Assembly: GCA_020543525.1 (NCBI GenBank)
Contig: JAHYIO010000031.1
Span: 2,666,001 to 2,730,000, forward strand
Direction of reading: 5' to 3'
DNA: 64,000 bases
Origin: Coriolopsis trogii
Lineage: Eukaryota > Basidiomycota > Agaricomycetes > Polyporales > Polyporaceae
Shown: positions 1 to 10,706 of the stretch, in pieces
How the letters are laid out: each line of letters starts with the position of its first letter
Numbering within the stretch: the stretch's first letter is position 1
Translations under genes and position numbers: made by a program
Notes under the pieces: model-generated
What the model saw: the letters and a program-made list of their open reading frames with translations, nothing else
Databases searched by the model: none
Told to the model about the DNA's origin: nothing

Positions 1-301
1 CTTCTGCGCCCTCGCAGCGGCGCGTGCGGCCTTTTCCTGCTGACGTTTCTCTGCGCGAGCCAACGCCTTCTGCTTTTTGATAGCGCTCTTGGACAGCTTC
101 GTTGCAGATTCCGACGCGCTGTGCACAGTGAGGCCATGACCATTCAGCGCGCGTTGCACAAACATTCGACGTGGTAGCGGCGTACCTTTCGGGCTGCGAG
201 GCGGGGTTCTCGTCATAAACTTCCTCTTCGCTCTCTTCTCCCGACTGAATGTCAAGCGCGTCCCAGGCGGCCTTGGAGGTGAACGTTGGTCGTACGGACA
301 T
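1..301 (-). CDS. 5' part of an unrecognised lysine-rich protein (runs off the left edge)
   Basis: I do not recognise this protein. The ATG is at 299-301 on the minus strand. The first exon (186-301) encodes an acidic segment starting MSVRPTFTSKAAWDALD and rich in Glu and Asp. A 67-bp intron (119-185, GTACGC...CACAG) follows. The second exon reads on to the window edge in an Ala/Lys/Arg/Gln-rich helical stretch with SKSAIKKQKALARAEKRQQ. Such charged, probably coiled-coil N-termini are common in ribosome-biogenesis and RNA-binding proteins, but nothing visible identifies the family. The gene lies in the same direction as and downstream of topoisomerase I, about 380 bp from its stop codon. The rest lies outside the window. 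Confidence 0.6.
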   Translation of the reverse strand, partial: MSVRPTFTSKAAWDALDIQSGEESEEEVYDENPASQPERYAATTSNVCATRAEWSWPHCAQRVGICNEAVQERYQKAEGVGSRRETSAGKGRTRRCEGAE

Positions 302-684
302 GGCGGACGTGGTCGAAGGTGAATGAATGGAGTCCGCAGGTGGTGACGCTCTGGTATATGACCCACACGTGCTTATGCTTAATTTCAGGCGCTCGCATCC
401 GTGTCCCCGCGACTTGCCCAGATGACACGCCGCCCTCGTCACTCGGCCACATTCAGCAATTCTTCGTAGGACAGGTTACGAGATACATTGTCAACTATGG
501 ACACCAGGTGTGCGATGAACACTTCTACTACAAATACTAAAAAGACATGTGTATGCGATATGATATGAGCGGTACTTGCGACGAACAGCGTGAGGAGAGC
601 AACAGGATCAGTGGATCGTCCAGATGTGTGAATAGATGTGGAATATGCCTCCGAGCGTGCAGTGATAATAAAGTATGAATAACG
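302..684. other. intergenic stretch between topoisomerase I and the left-edge gene
   Basis: Short AT-richer spacer containing the 3' flank of topoisomerase I and the likely promoter of the minus-strand gene that starts at 301. I see no coding exon or repeat. Confidence 0.5.
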
Positions 685-3600
685 TCAGAACTTCCATTCC
701 GTATCCACCTCCATCGCCCATGGGACTGACGAGCGTTTATACCAGTCAGATCGAGGAACCCTCCATTGAACGAGATGTGCACTCACACTTCGTCATGAGC
801 GTCTTCGAGAACAATTTCTCAACTGGGACGCCATGGGCCTTACACCAGGAGACAGTGATTCTAAACGAATGGTTGATCAGTCCATGTCGATCAACATCCT
901 GGCAACAACGTACCTTGGATCCAAGTAGTTGATTTTACTAGACACATAGACAACCCATAAACATGCAATGACGACACAATGCCAGACGTCGCCACGCACC
1001 TCGTACCCAACGCGACCTCCTTGCCGGCCTCCCTGTCCTCCATCTGGAGCTTGAACGTCTTGATCTTCTCATCTAGCTTGTCGATAGCTTCCTCGATCTT
1101 CTCCGTCGGGCGCTCCTTCTTCAACGTATGCTTGCCTGTCCCACGCTCCTTCTTCAATCGCTTGAAATCGGCCTCAATCTCCTTAATCTTCTCCTTAAGG
1201 GCTGAGGCGGGCTGAGGCTCCTTGCCATCCTCCGCCAACTTCTCGTTATCCTTCTGGAACTTCTTCTCGACCTTCTCAATCTCCTTAGCCTTTAAGGTCT
1301 CTTCGTGCGACTCAATGACATCGTCATCGAGGTCAGACTCGTCTTCAGTGTACTTCTTCTTCTTCTTGAACTTAGGGTCAACGGTGAAGAGCGCGTGACG
1401 AAGCTTCATCCGCTCGTATTTCAACCCGCGCAGCTGCATGGACGCCGTCAACACTGAACCCGCGATCTGAGAATAAACAAGCAGACCTTGTCACGCATCT
1501 TGGACATCGACTGTTCATGCGTCTTCGGGACCGCACGCTGATGGTTACAGAGAATAGCGACCATCCGGTTCGCGTGATTGTACGCGTTCAACTTTTCCTG
1601 AATAGTGCCTTTCTCAGGTGTACCTTTGTCGAGTAGCTCCTGGAACGTCTTCGACGCATTGTATGTACGGAACACCTTCGCCGTGAGCCCCTTCATATAC
1701 GACGCGAGGTGACGATTGAGTTGCCCGGTCTGCAGCCCATCAAGGCCCATCAATCGTCAACGTAGGGCATGAACGACACGCGAGAAGCCACCCACGTTCA
1801 CACGATCGAACAGCTCGTCGTCGTCATTCTTGTCGTTCTTGAATATGCGGATGTTCTTGTACACTTGCTCGATGACAGGGACCTCGTTGTAGTAACGAAT
1901 GGAGTCTTTTCCCAGGAAGTCGAAGACGAGCTTATCTGGAGGCTGCAACGTTATATGCTCGCAGCGCAAGGAACAACAGCCGACGGTGTCCGCTTCGTCT
2001 TCGCCCTTCTCGTTACCGGCTCGAAGTGCGAGTTGATCGATGAAGTACATTGCCGTCGCGCGTTGACGGTCCGCCATGCTCTTACTCTTCAGGTCCTCTT
2101 GGTAGTCCAGACGAATCTTGTCAACGTAATTCTGCACCCACGCATCAGCATTGTGTGCCACAGACAGGAGAAATGAAACCAACCTTGAGCTCACGCGCCT
2201 TCTCGAACTTCGTCCAGTCGCTCTGACCCTTGATGGAGCTGCCGGCAGCAAGGAAAACGTACTTGTAGTTGCCGTTGACGTTCTCAACCCAGTTCGCCAG
2301 CCAAGTGACGGTGTTGTCGTGAACGACCTCCTTCCACTTGCCTGGAACATTGGGTACAGGAACAGGCGCGTCCTTACCGATGTTGATCGTAATGTCTTCA
2401 GGACGCACACGGAGCTGCACGCTACGTCAAACATATGATCAGAGCACAAGTATTCCGGACATACCTTGAGAGCACCCTTCTTGGGATGGTCGCCACGTCC
2501 GCGGAAGAGCCCAGGAGGTTCGACACGGAAGTTGCCAACCTTCTCTTTGCGACCATCGAGCACACAGTGCGTATAAGGAGCCTCCAACGCGTCCTTGGCA
2601 GCCTTAGCAGCTTTCTTCTCGGCCGTGGTCATCGACTTCTTCTTCTCCTTCTCCGCCTCGAAGTAGTCGAACATTGGTCTGAAGTCGCAAAGCTCGAATT
2701 TCGATATCTTGACGCCGTTCCTCTACAATTAACGTACGCACAAGTCATTCGATAGCGAAGGGAGCAAAGGTAACTGAGCCACGTACAGGTGGTGCTTTTT
2801 TGAGAACCTTCAGGAAGTCATCGAAGAAGTTCTTGTTGAACGTCGCATCCTTTGCATGGTCGGTCTCGAGCATAGCAGCGTAAAAGCCCGCCACCTCTTC
2901 GGACTCGGGAGGCAGATCGACGATCTCGCCTGCGTCACATTTCTGAATTAAAAGTGCAGATGTCGTAGTTATAGCACGCAACGCACCGTTGTATTTCATC
3001 TTGACATGCTTGGGAAGGGGCTCGTAGGGTGGCGGGAAGTATACACCGTTGTGCTCTAACGTCTGCCACTTGACTGACCCATCACGGTTTGCGTTCTGCT
3101 CCTCCCACCACCTGTAAGTCTCGGCGTCCTCCTCTTCCTTCTTGGCCTTGCTCTTCTTCGACGTCGCGTCGGCGTCCTCCTCCTTCTTGGCGCCTCTCTT
3201 CTTCGGCTTGACATCGTCGGACGCCTCCGCCTTCACTTTCTTCGCCGCCGGCGCCTTCTTCGCCGCAGGAGCCCGCTTCTTCAACGGCTTGTCGTCGTCG
3301 GAGAAACTCTCGTCGTCGGCGTCGCTCTCTTCCTTGACTTTCCGCTTACCCTTAGCAGGCGCTTTGGGGGGCGGTGGAGCAGGAGTGCCGTCCTCGGATT
3401 CGATGTCGGGCTCAGACTCTACCTCTTGCTTCACCTTCTTCTTCGGCGGCGCTTTGGTCTTCGCTTTTGCCTGGCCCTTCGCCGCTACCGCCTTGCCTTT
3501 GCCGTGAGCCGCGCGCTTGGGCTTAGCCAAGGGCGCGTCGTCGTCGTCATCATCGTCCTCCGACTCGATCACGGTCTTGCTCTTCCGCGACGCGTGTTTG

Positions 3601-4005
3601 CCATTCGTCGTAGCCCCCTTGGTTGTGGTCGCCGCGACTGCCCCAGGCATGGGCACGGCAGTCGACTTCGACTTCGCAGGAGACGAGGCGAGTGGCTTGT
3701 CGTCTTCACTGGACGAGTCGGACACTGGTTTCTTCCGCTTCAACGCCCGGGTGTCCGGGGTCATGGGCTCGGACTTGGTGCGAGTAGTTTGAGACTGTAA
3801 CCGTATGGTTTGAACACGGTCGCTACAGTCGTGAGGAATCTAACCAACTCACCAACGGTAGATCATCATCCTCACTCATCGACGAGTCGCCTGCTGCACG
3901 CCCGTTACCATTCTGAGCGACGTGTCCGTTCTGGGGACCCCGAGCAGTAGAGGGCTTGACAAGAGGCGTGTCGTCGTCTGAGAACATGGATACGTCGTCC
4001 GACAT
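685..4005 (-). CDS. TOP1: DNA topoisomerase I (type IB)
   Basis: Nuclear type IB topoisomerase, which relaxes supercoils by transient nicking of one strand through a 3'-phosphotyrosine bond. The start at 4005 ([12 protein letters not shown]) opens a long Lys/Asp/Glu-rich N-terminal domain (to about 3060), typical of the family. The core follows: WWEEQ, the [14 protein letters not shown] region, [11 protein letters not shown], then the catalytic domain with LRAGNEK (catalytic Arg), [15 protein letters not shown] (catalytic Arg) and CNHQR (catalytic His). The active-site Tyr lies in SKINYLDPR, codon at 925-927, just after an intron. Two more introns precede the last exon, which ends VDTEWKF at the stop codon 685-687. 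One intron near 2940-2995 is 57 bp and in frame. All catalytic residues are present, so it should be active. It is divergent from the complex I subunit gene. Confidence 0.95.
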
Positions 4006-4349
4006 TGTGAGAGGGAGAAGATGACGAGACGGTAGAGACAGGCAGGTGGTGGTGCGAGGACAAGGAGGAATGGACGTGAGACAAGAAAAGGCAGGCTGGG
4101 GAAGAGTGCCAGCTCCAATCTGTTGAAGTATCACCGACCCTGCCCTAAACATTCATCACCCCGTGCCTCGGCGCCTGTTGTGGCAGGGCGGCGGCACGGT
4201 AGCAGCATCGACTGCTTGTTGTCCGAGACTCTAATAGCCCTTGGCCGCTCCTGCTGGCCTCTTCGCCGCCGTCGCTGTCGCCGTCAACAATCAACTCGTT
4301 GGTGCCTCGAGTCTTCTGCCACGCTCACCTCTCATGCTTCTCTATTCAG
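4006..4349. promoter_or_regulatory. divergent promoter region of topoisomerase I and the B12 subunit gene
   Basis: About 340 bp separates two divergent start codons, so it must hold both 5' UTRs and promoters. A pyrimidine-rich stretch ending in TTCAG touches the B12 ATG and may be the acceptor of a 5' UTR intron. No repeated motif was noticed. Confidence 0.45.
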
Positions 4350-4538
4350 ATGCCCGCGCCGCAGGACCCACAACTCTTCCGTGACCCTTGGGCGAAACGC
4401 GAGGCCTGGCGGAAGCATCCCGTCTTTTCCCGGCGAGCCATGTTCGTCCGTGCATTCCCTGGCTTTGGCGTCGCCCTGGTTGCATTCACCACCTACGTGA
4501 TTGCTGAGAACATGCTCACGAAGGAAAAGTCGCATTGA
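4350..4538 (+). CDS. NADH:ubiquinone oxidoreductase B12/NDUFB3-type subunit
   Basis: A 62-residue single-exon protein, probably an accessory subunit in the membrane arm of mitochondrial complex I. The sequence DPWAKREAWRKHPVFSRR, followed by a single membrane segment (FPGFGVALVAFTTYVIAE) and a short charged tail, is the classical B12/NDUFB3 pattern. Length fits the family. I chose the ATG at 4350 because it opens directly onto the conserved part; the frame extends upstream to a GTG-like start at 4299, but that stretch looks like 5' UTR ending in an intron acceptor. Its divergent neighbour is topoisomerase I; no functional link is implied. Confidence 0.85.
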   Translation: MPAPQDPQLFRDPWAKREAWRKHPVFSRRAMFVRAFPGFGVALVAFTTYVIAENMLTKEKSH

Positions 4539-7500
4539 GGAAGGTGCGCACCAGCAATATTCGAACAGGTAGTTCGAGTGAGTGGTGCTTTGTGCGTGAT
4601 CTTCCTGTAGACTGACATTGTGTGCGGTTGTGATATAGGTCAGGTTTACTCTCCTTACCTTCGGGCATCAGCGCTCTTCGCCGCCATGTAGTTTGCGAAT
4701 GTCTTGATTCGGCCAACAATTCGAGGCCTGTTGTGGCGCTTTCCCTCGCAATCACCCCGTTTGTTACATTCGACTCAACGCCGTGCACATGTACCTCTTT
4801 AGTTTTTCAGGTACCCGAAGGACCGATTCAGAACGTATTCGAGTTCTCTCTTCGATGCTCTAGACGATGAGCGTCAAAATCGCGAAGTCGTAGGTGATCT
4901 GGACGCTGATGTCATGCCACTAAGTCGTCAGTCGTTCATCGCGAGCAGCGAGGATGGTAGTTGAACCACGACTCGGTGATTTCGGTCCTCCGGTCCTTCT
5001 CGAGGTTCTTCGTTGGAAGCTGGAAAGTCTGGTCTTCGTCTTGTACTTGCTGCTCCAGGCTCCGCTGTTGACGGCGGCCGAGTGGCCTTACCGACGCCAT
5101 GTAGATATGGGAGCCGCTCTGCTTCGGGTATTCCGTCGGTGACACTGTAAGTGTCCATTATCGCCTTGTCCTCTCCAGCTGTGATTCATTCCAGCCGGTG
5201 GAAAGTGAACAATGCTGAGAATTACCATTTGTAGCAGGTGCGCTCCGAGCATGATGTACATGAACGGTCACTGTGTTCGAAGCATTCAGCATCAACGGAT
5301 GTACAATCAAGTATTTGCATGGTCTCTACGGACGGGGTCTGGAGCCCATTCGACGGTGAGTTTGATCAAGTTGGCGCGGTATGATGACCCATGGAGGCCT
5401 TTCCGGTAACCGTTCCTTCTAGTTCTGACCGGCTTCCTGTGCCTTCGACCTGAATCTGTCGCCAACCCGGCTCGAAGCGTGCGCACTCATCCTATGCTGA
5501 AACCGCTACGACGAGCACGTCTATTCGTACGCACATGGTCTCACGATGTTTGAGAATGTTCTCGGCTGCTTCTTATGGTGGCGCTGACGCGTTTGCCGTC
5601 GCGCCATGGGTCGCTACATGGCCAAGGAATGATGACCATCCAGGACTTCTCAGGATGATTCCATCGAGAACGCGCATCAGAGTCCCCTTCGCTCTGAATG
5701 GACATATCGCAGGAGCAGAAGCCCGCAAAAACACCTGGGGGCTTGTGTTCTTGCACATGGTTGCTGCTTTGTGGTCGGTAGTCTGTTTCCGGTATAATGT
5801 GGGTGGACCGTGGATCTGCAGCAATGCGGCGTGGTGAGATTGAATGCGCCTCCTTTCACGGACGCCCTTTGACTAGTGAAGAGAACATTCTCGCGCATTG
5901 CCCATCCACTCAATGTGGTGGGCCGTACGTGTTCTTTGCTGATGCGAGAAAACGTGCATTCCCTTTTCCCAAGCTTTGCTTATTCCTTTTATCGATGCCA
6001 TTGTTTCAGTGCGCCGCGCTGTGGACGTTTGTGGGTCCTTGAGAAAGCGAAAGGCCAGGAGGTGAGCTAACGTGGGTGCGCCCCGTGCTGCCATGTTTGA
6101 GCTAATCCATATTTGACCTAGGTGGAGGATATTTTCCGGATTCCGACATCTGACCAATTCTAGGGTCTTAACATGCTTGGACCTCCATCGAACAGATCTT
6201 CATCTGTGTAGTCCGCCCTCATCCAACTCATGTATTTGCCAGGGGAACGTGTCCCATACATTACTACCAACGTTGCAAGAGGAGGATACGCCGATCTCTA
6301 TCTCGGTGTCTGCCAAGCTCGGCAACGGTAGCGAACAGTGTAGGCTACGTGTTATCGCTGAGCATGTTTCATCTTCTAGTTCAAATTTGAACGACGTACG
6401 TATCTTTTACATGATGTCTTTTGCTGGCAAGTGGCGCGCTGATACTGATGTGCGCTCCGTCAGGGTCGACCTTCGCGGGACAATGAAGCGACGCTGACAG
6501 GGGTCTTCGACCGGAACGCTGAGAAACACCGTTCTAGGCGCGTCTCTTCCTCGCCGCCTTAGTGGGAACTCGGAAGAGACATTCAACCCTCAGGCACTTA
6601 CGAGACGATCCATCATGCTTCTAAACTTCAACACCTGCAAGGCGATTGGAGCCTTTGCTCAACGTCTCCCGGTATCTGGTAGGGCTTACAGCATGGCGCG
6701 CCTCATATCGGTGGAGCTAGCTGCTGCTGAGTTGACTGTGCTCGATGAGCGTACGCCGTACATTATAGTGTGGCACGGGTACTGAACGACTGGGTGACCG
6801 GTCCCGCTGACGCGAGCGAGCAATGTCGTACGTGCCGGTTACCGTGCACTCCGACTGGCCGACGCCGGGCGTAATGTATGCACGAAAGGAAACTTGGAGC
6901 GCAGTCTTCCGGGACCGCGCGGCGCGCGGCGGCGGGCTCTCGAACCCGCCCTCTACGTCTCAAGTTGACATAACTTATGGCGAACATCACCGACCAGCGA
7001 CGGGCCCAAACATGACATCATTCTCCGACCAGCCCCCCATGTCTTGGTGCGTAGTACTAGTCCTTTGATGGGATCCGTCTATGACATGACAACGACGCAG
7101 CAGTGTAGTGCCACTGCGAACCTCGGTTTTAGTCCTGCGCATGTTTCTCTGCTCTAGGGATACTTAGCTGGCAAAACTACTTCTGCATGCCGCAAGCACA
7201 ATTTGAACCCCTCTTGCGAGCTTCAGGGCCGCCGCAGCAGTAGGAGCGCCTTGTTCTGCTTTCTGATCCGTTAGCGATCTACGGAGAAGGGCGTAACATG
7301 CGAACGCCGACGAGATTACCGACTTAAGCGCGCAATTTCGCTGCAGCGGCTCACGCGGGACCTAATGAACTTACCCAAGGTTGGCGAAAATGAAAAATGC
7401 CGCCTCGTGTTTGTCAACGTGTATGGACCCCAGCCTGATCGAACGTTAGTGCTCCGCCAACTTGTACGCGTTGGTCTCACCTTCACAATGCTCTTTGAGA

Positions 7501-8195
7501 CTCTCCAGGAACGCGTATGTCAGCCTAGAGAAGAAGGGTAACGAGAAATTCGCATACGGACCCGGGACCTAACCCCCGGCTAGTTTTAAATGCATCGCTT
7601 GGCTGCTTGCTCCGTTGATGATCAACTTCGCTCAAACAGCTCGTCATAGAAATGCACAAGCCGTGCTTGTCTATATGTAAGTCTGAATTACTCAGAGTCT
7701 GCCAGCACTTACAGGTTATTCGGCCACAGGTTGAATATTTGCCATACGAGCAGGAGATCCCGCATAACTAATCATGAGGGAGTAGCCCAAGGCTGTCTGC
7801 CAGTGTCTGTGTTATCTGTGTGCGATCGCGTGCGCAGGTATGAGGTAAAACGTACAACCGGCTCGGCGAGAAATATTTGATTGGAGGTTTGGGTGCCCAC
7901 GCAGCTCCCCAACGGTGGTGATCGGAATCGGGAACGGATCTCTCAAGGCCTCCCCATCTCCAGATTCTCGCCAGACCCAGCCCGGGGACGTTTGGACGGA
8001 GGGTGGATACCCTTATTTCCCTTCCGCACCTGGGATTATCGACGTATGCAGCTTTCTGTCCTCCTCCTTCCACATTTCTACTAGTGTTCTGCCCAGACCC
8101 TCTCGTCCAGTCCGCTCTTTTATATATCTAGTCTCTCCCCGATGCCGTTCGCTCACTCTGTCCCTACGTTCCTCCTACCCTCTCACTGCTGCAAC
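4539..8195. other. 3.7-kb gene-free stretch
   Basis: Only short open frames (100 codons or fewer) occur here on either strand, with none matching a family I know and no convincing spliced model. Base composition is visibly more AT-rich than the neighbouring exons. I found no terminal inverted repeats, tandem array or tRNA. The last few hundred bases before 8196 must include the promoter and 5' UTR of the terpene cyclase gene. Confidence 0.5.
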
Positions 8196-9942
8196 ATGAG
8201 CTCGGTACTACACCGCCGGTACACAACTCTCATTCTTGACCTTGGCGACGTCCTCTTCAGATGGTCACCAAAGACCAAGACCCCCATCCCCCCTCGCAAG
8301 CTGAAGGAGATCCTCTCCTCTGTGACGTGGTTCGAGTACGAGCGCGGCCAGATCTCCCAGTCCGATTGTTATGAGCGGGCAGCGGCCGAGTTCAATATCG
8401 AGGCAGAGGTCATCGCAGAAGCGTTCAAGCAGGCCCGCGAGTCCCTCGGGGCGAACGAGGAGTTCATTACTCTCATACGCGAGCTCCGACGCGAGACCAA
8501 CGGACAGCTCACCGTGCTCGCTCTCTCCAACATCTCCCTCCCCGACTACGAATATATTATGTCCCTCACGTCAGATTGGACGACGGTCTTCGACCGCGTC
8601 TTCCCCTCTGCACTCATCGGCGAGCGCAAACCGCATCTGGGGTGCTACCGCAAGGTCATCTCCGAGATGAACCTAGACCCGCATGCCACTGTTTTCGTCG
8701 ACGACAAGCTCGACAACGTCGCCTCGGCACGCTCTCTGGGCATGCATGGGATCGTGTTCGACAACCAAGCCAACGTCTTCCGGCAACTCCGGAATATCTT
8801 CGGTGACCCCGCACGTCGGGGTCGAGATTATCTGGCCAGCCACGCCGGGAAACTCGAATCCGTCACCGACACTGGCGTTGTGTTCGAGGAGAACTTCACG
8901 CAACTCCTCATCTACGAGCTAACCGACGACAAGTGAGTCTACCTCCTCGTCACTCAGACGCTCATGGGACTGACAAGGCGTCTTTCTGCAGGTCCCTCAT
9001 CAAGACATCCGAGTGTCCTCGCACATGGAACTTCTTCCGAGGTACGCTGTCTTCGTTTACAATTGGTCACTATACTGACTGTATGTCTTACAGGGAAGCC
9101 GCTGTTCTCGGAGACGTTCCCTGACGATGTTGACACGACGTCTGTGGCGTTGACGGTCCTTCGTCCCGACCGCGAGCTAGTCTTGTCAGTCCTTGACGAG
9201 ATGCTTAACTATGTTGATGCCGATGGTATCATGCAGGTGATTGAAATGGTGTAAATCGTGCCTGACGTCGTACTTACGCCAGATGATCCAGACATACTTC
9301 GACCATTCACGACCACGCATGGATCCATTCGTCTGCGTCAACGTGCTCTCCTTGTTCTACGAACACGGGCGAGGTCACGAACTTCCTTGTACCCTCGACT
9401 GGGTGTATGAGGTTCTCCTCCACCGCGCCTACCATGGCGGATCCCGCTACTACATGTCCGCCGACTGCTTCCTCTTCTTCATGAGCCGCCTTCTTCAGCG
9501 TGCAGACGACCCTGCAGTCCAGAGCCGCTTCCGCCCGCTGTTCATTGAGCGGGTAAACGAGCGTATCGGGGCCGCGGGGGACTCAATGGACCTCGCCTTT
9601 CGGATCCTCGCTGCCGCAACGGTCGGGATCGAGTGCCCTCGTGACATGGAACGTCTGATCGCTGCGCAAGGCAACGACGGCGGCTGGGACCTCTGCTGGT
9701 TCTACCAGTTCGGGTCGACGGGTGTGCGCGCGGGCAACCGCGGGCTAAGTACGGCCCTCGCGATCAAGGCTATAGTAACGTCGATCGCACGGCCGCCCTC
9801 GCCGGCGCCATCCGTCACGTCGTCAGCGAAATCGACACCGAGACGCTTTGGGTTCCCCCGTCCGTCGAGCCCGTTGCCGCGTATCAGCGACTTCCTCATG
9901 CCTTGGCGCAAGTTGAGGGTGCAGGGTGCCGGTGAGGATTGA
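8196..9942 (+). CDS. HAD-like/class II terpene cyclase fusion (drimane-type sesquiterpene synthase)
   Basis: Predicted 526 residues in four exons (8196-8932, 8992-9041, 9094-9236, 9292-9942). The N-terminal half is a HAD fold: motif I LDLGDV (Asp15), motif II LALSNIS, motif III Lys in GERKPHLGCY, motif IV VFVDD. The C-terminal half carries the class II cyclase acid motif DVDTT (residues 274-278, bases 9126-9140), then YFDHSRPRMDP, GNDGGWDLCWFYQFGS and GNRGLSTALAIKAI. This architecture matches fungal drimane synthases (AstC- and AncC-type), which protonate farnesyl diphosphate to drimanyl-type diphosphates in the cytosol. Family knowledge predicts that activity; the product here is inferred. 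Residue +2 after Asp15 is Gly, not Asp, so phosphatase activity may be weak or absent. No P450 or other tailoring gene lies beside it. I preferred ATG 8196 over the in-frame ATG at 8142 because it sits just before the HAD core. Confidence 0.88.
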
Positions 9943-10706
9943 TACGAGACGGCCTCGCTCGTTGCTCCCTCCACCGCTTATCACCATCGCTATCCTTGTT
10001 ACCTTCGCTCCTCCGACTACTCTCACTCCATGTAGAAAGGCTGCTATACTGGGTTGTACTATGTGTACGATTATATTACACACCGGCCGTCTCGCTCTGC
10101 TTTCGGATACTAGCTGATTGATCCCGCTCCGCCGCCCTTACCTCTATCGTACCCTTCTTGCATGGACGCCGTAGCACGGTACTCGCACTCACTCTCGCAT
10201 GTGATCGGATTCGCTGTGTACTGTTCACGTCGTTGCTGTGTGGAGAATGTTTAGTACTTGCCACCCTCTGCGTCATTGGTCGACTCGGACGGTTCCAACC
10301 AGGGAACGACTGCCAATTTCTGCCCATTTGGACTATGAGACATCGTTCATTGTGTGGACCTATGGAGGTCTTGATGCAAATACCGCGATTCCGGCCCGAG
10401 GCGCTCGAGAGCTTCGTTGTAAATGCTTTTGCGGATTCGGGGGCAGTTGGCAGTTTACACATGGATCTCTTGGTTTGACAGGGAGCTGATCCAAATCCCC
10501 GACTTTCAGGGTCCGTCCAACGCGCGGTCTCAGATGACGATCAGAACGGACCTGGGGTACCCACGTCATCAATTTCGCAACAACACATCTACCGACTCGA
10601 ACGTGTCCAAGACAAGCAAGGCTCGGAGGTAAAGACCGTACATGGCCGTACCGGTGTAAGTATCAAGAGCTTCGAAGCCGTCTCTCATACTTTGCATTGA
10701 CGACTC
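9943..10706. other. convergent intergenic stretch
   Basis: Between the 3' ends of the terpene cyclase and threonine deaminase genes. Only short shadow frames; I see nothing else, so it is taken as 3' UTRs plus spacer. Confidence 0.45.

Noticed and set aside
4928..5158. Overlapping 60-80 codon frames on both strands
   Set aside because: Three frames are open at once, none has a family match, and the splice options give no continuous conserved protein.
6936..6958. Possible tRNA T-arm (GGCGGG stem around TTCGAGA on the minus strand)
   Set aside because: The loop has eight bases rather than seven, position 61 does not pair, and no anticodon or D arm lies at the right distance.
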